Shown here: positions 5,090 through 6,908 of the stretch, piece after piece
Position numbering within the stretch: position 1 is the first letter of the stretch
How the letters are laid out: each line of letters opens with the position of its first letter
Assembly: GCA_023249955.1 (NCBI GenBank)
Contig: JAHFBR010000061.1
Span: 1-6,908, forward strand
DNA length: 6,908 nt
DNA from: a bacterium
Lineage (GTDB): Bacteria > Babelota > Babeliae > Babelales > RVW-14
Reading direction: 5' to 3'
Notes under the pieces: model-generated
Database searches by the model: none
What the model saw: the letters and a program-made list of their open reading frames with translations, nothing else
What the model was told of the DNA's origin: nothing
Program-made: the position numbers and the translations under genes

Positions 5090-6214
5090 TTAAAGCCAGT
5101 AAACCCTGAGTATTGTGAACATTTTTTTTGGCTTTTTGGGTTCATTACTCTTTTTCCCATCCTGCTGCTGTTCTTTATTTGACGGCCCTTGTTCTTGTTG
5201 ACGCACATCTTCACGAATGACAGCAAGGACGTATTGCTCAACCGGGCCTACTTTACCACAAGATAGCACAGAAAAAACTTTTGGCCCAAAAACTTTTGTA
5301 AAAATCTCCTTAAAGCTCTGCAGAATTTTGGGCTTTTGATCGTAGATGTGTTCTAAAACCTTCCAGTTTGCATCCCAATCTTGGGCCATATCCTTTTTAA
5401 AATTTTCAAAAAAAAGCTTGTACCGATCTTTGCGCACCTCAGGATCATCGGCAATCGGTCTGCGTAAACCAAAAATTGCGCACAACGCATCCGACATCCA
5501 CAGCAGATCAATCTTATCATCAGGCGACCACGTGGTAAAAATATCCTGCAACGCGAGTTCCGTGTTGGGCTGACTCTTTTTTCCTTTTGCAGCTTTGCTG
5601 GGTGGACGATAGAAGATATCTAACGTGCGCAGCCCCTGAATTTCAAGCAATTCGGAAATATCATCAAGTTTGCGCTTGCGCTTTTTAAACAGCTCGGTCA
5701 ATCGCGTCAACATCTCGCCCATGGGCATCTTGCCGCGCACCTCCAAGCCTTTGAGCAACTCTTCGTACGGTTTCTTAAACTCCATCTTGGCAAAATCAAA
5801 CGCCTGATTAATATTAATTTTGCCGCTTTCGCAGGTGATGCAAACGCGTATCAGTCCATCAATACCATCGGCTTTTTCAGTCAACTTAAAATCACGCCAG
5901 CGATTCACATACGGCAAAACTTGTTGCAGGTGTTGTATCAGCGGATCTTTTTTATCCTCTTCTGACTGAATCTTGTTTGCTTCGGCAGCCTTTTTTTGCT
6001 TCGCTTTTGCCTCTTCTTCATCAAAGGTCAGTTGCGCAATAGCAATATTGATGCCACCCAGTGCAAGCATCTCTGCCCGCTCACGGTCAATCATTGATTT
6101 GACAAAGTGTGAGCCAACAAAGACACCGCGCATCAGCTGTTGGGTTAAAAACACAATGGCTGCCAAAATCATGAGCGTGTACAAAACAACGGAGGCTGAC
6201 GAGTTACGTTTCAT
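5090..6214 (-). CDS. GspK-like type II secretion minor pseudopilin
   Basis: The 374-residue protein has an N-terminal hydrophobic helix (about 8-27) after the short basic leader MKRNSSAS, then DRERAEMLALGGINIAIAQL (43-62), the usual GspK amphipathic helix. Family features follow: DGLIRVCITCESGKININQA (119-138) is the GspK strand with GKININ, LDDISELLEIQGL (183-195) is the helix-hairpin-like segment, and LALQDIFTTWSPDDKIDLLW (220-239) matches the later L-x-D-x-F-T-x-x-S repeat. GspK caps the pseudopilus tip with GspI and GspJ in the periplasm. The prepilin peptidase site is not canonical: no Gly before the hydrophobic helix and no Glu at +5. A Lys/Glu insert lies at 65-90, and a Gln/Lys-rich stretch (338-363) precedes a final strand MFTILRVYWL. 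It starts three bases after the upstream stop, with SD GGGGG overlapping that stop. Confidence 0.75.
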   Translation of the reverse strand: MKRNSSASVVLYTLMILAAIVFLTQQLMRGVFVGSHFVKSMIDRERAEMLALGGINIAIAQLTFDEEEAKAKQKKAAEANKIQSEEDKKDPLIQHLQQVLPYVNRWRDFKLTEKADGIDGLIRVCITCESGKININQAFDFAKMEFKKPYEELLKGLEVRGKMPMGEMLTRLTELFKKRKRKLDDISELLEIQGLRTLDIFYRPPSKAAKGKKSQPNTELALQDIFTTWSPDDKIDLLWMSDALCAIFGLRRPIADDPEVRKDRYKLFFENFKKDMAQDWDANWKVLEHIYDQKPKILQSFKEIFTKVFGPKVFSVLSCGKVGPVEQYVLAVIREDVRQQEQGPSNKEQQQDGKKSNEPKKPKKMFTILRVYWL

Positions 6215-6217
6215 GTG

Positions 6218-6908
6218 TTATCCCCCCATCCCTGCAAACATTGCTGCCAAATCAGCAGCACCTGCTGGCTGCTCGCCACCCGGAGCTGGCGCTTGTCCCT
6301 GCTGCTGCGCCTGTTTGTCTGCTGGTTGCTGCTTTTCATCAGTCTCTTTTTTCTTGCTTTCTTCAGCTGGGTCAGGCGTTGGATATGACAGGATGGGGAA
6401 CATTGCTCTAAACCGCACCGACTTTATCATTTTCTCATCCCAAAAATCAAGCCAGATGTGCGCCTTCTGTGGCACAAAGCCCTGCGTATCTGGTGAGTGG
6501 CCCCAACGGAACGAACGAATCTCTTTGAGGGGCTCTTTTTTTGCCTTTTCTTGCTCAGCCTTCTCCTGGCCCTCTTTTTTCTTTGGACGCTCTTTGCCAA
6601 CATATTCTATAAACAGGCCCTTCACACCTTCTGCAACAACGTGCTGCTGCATGCGCGGGGCGCGACCACCAACAGATTCATCGGCTTTGCCGGCGGCATT
6701 AAGCAGATCAGTGGTCTCTTTGCGCACCAGGTGATAACTGGTGACATCGCGCTTGCTGCGTGTCTTATCAACCACTAACTCATAAATGACGCGCACCAGG
6801 CGCTGCTTTTTTTCATTGTACACCTGCATCGGATTACTGCAGATAAAACTGACCGCTTTGATGGGCTCAGACTTCTTATCATCAAGCTTAACCGGATCGG
6901 CTCGATCA
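6218..6908 (-). CDS. GspJ-like minor pseudopilin, 5' end outside the window
   Basis: The frame stays open to the right edge, giving 229 residues. The Met at 6829 is therefore probably internal. The visible start reads DRADPVKLDDKKSEPIKAVS, followed by FICSNPMQVYNE and LVRVIYELVVDK (37-48 of the fragment), then SYHLVRKETTDLL. This order (strand with S-F-x-x-S-N, R-V-x-Y strand, Y-x-L-x-R) matches the GspJ/prepilin C-terminal beta fold, as does GLFIEYVG and KSVRFRAMFPILSY near the end. The prepilin leader and N-terminal helix would lie further upstream. Two parts are unusual: a Lys/Glu-rich insert (about 105-128) and a C-terminal tail (181-229) rich in Gln, Lys, Pro and Ala that ends AADLAAMFAGMGG. 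The close spacing to the GspK-like gene supports a pseudopilus tip operon. A type IV pilus or competence-type pseudopilin is the main alternative. Confidence 0.65.
   Translation of the reverse strand, partial: DRADPVKLDDKKSEPIKAVSFICSNPMQVYNEKKQRLVRVIYELVVDKTRSKRDVTSYHLVRKETTDLLNAAGKADESVGGRAPRMQQHVVAEGVKGLFIEYVGKERPKKKEGQEKAEQEKAKKEPLKEIRSFRWGHSPDTQGFVPQKAHIWLDFWDEKMIKSVRFRAMFPILSYPTPDPAEESKKKETDEKQQPADKQAQQQGQAPAPGGEQPAGAADLAAMFAGMGG

Noticed and set aside
5973..6734. 253-residue plus-strand ORF
   Set aside because: It lies fully antisense to both pseudopilin genes, is Cys/Ser/Ala-rich as expected from reading Lys/Gln/Ala codons backwards, and resembles no family.
6218..6829. Taking the Met at 6829 as the true start of the GspJ-like gene
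   Set aside because: The frame stays open for 26 more codons to the window edge and these encode family-like sequence (KAVSFICSNP), and no SD precedes this ATG. The gene is 5'-truncated by the window.

Overview
The window looks like an ordinary chromosomal stretch of a diderm (Gram-negative-type) bacterium of moderate GC content. The diderm call rests on an MCE/MlaD lipid-transport protein and two type II secretion-type minor pseudopilins. Shine-Dalgarno sites are of the form AGGGGTG or AGGGTG. A lineage such as Candidatus Dependentiae (TM6) would fit the mix of genes, but that is a guess from general impression and nothing here proves it.

Left part (1-1657). The 5' end of glmM (phosphoglucosamine mutase) runs off the left edge on the minus strand. 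It is divergent from a LysE/RhtB-type exporter on the plus strand, and overlapping promoters lie between them. The exporter converges on an XRE/S24 (LexA/CI-like) regulator on the minus strand. The 134-base gap between their stop codons is filled by two oppositely oriented copies of one REP-like palindromic element. One copy carries a T-tract in the right place to act as terminator for the regulator. The regulator lacks the S24 catalytic serine and the usual Ala-Gly cleavage pair, so it probably cannot self-cleave.

Middle part (1658-3561). RNase HII (rnhB) overlaps by four bases a 200-residue protein that I read as a HAS-barrel-like protein of unknown role, so the pair is probably translationally coupled. 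A small Tyr-rich, highly acidic ORF follows with its own promoter and a palindrome in the promoter spacer. Its 3' end overlaps the convergent MCE gene.

Right part (3497-6908), all minus strand and probably one operon read right to left: a GspJ-like minor pseudopilin whose 5' end lies outside the window, a GspK-like minor pseudopilin 3 bases downstream, and an MCE/MlaD protein with a GTG start 24 bases further on. The MCE protein has an inner-membrane anchor, one MCE domain, a long helical section and a C-terminal beta-rich domain. This suggests a one-polypeptide link towards the outer membrane, co-expressed with pseudopilus parts.

No tRNA, rRNA, CRISPR array, insertion sequence or phage structural gene was seen. 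No wholly new system is evident. The most unusual points are the degenerate S24 repressor, the REP-like pair, the MCE/pseudopilin operon and the small acidic protein.
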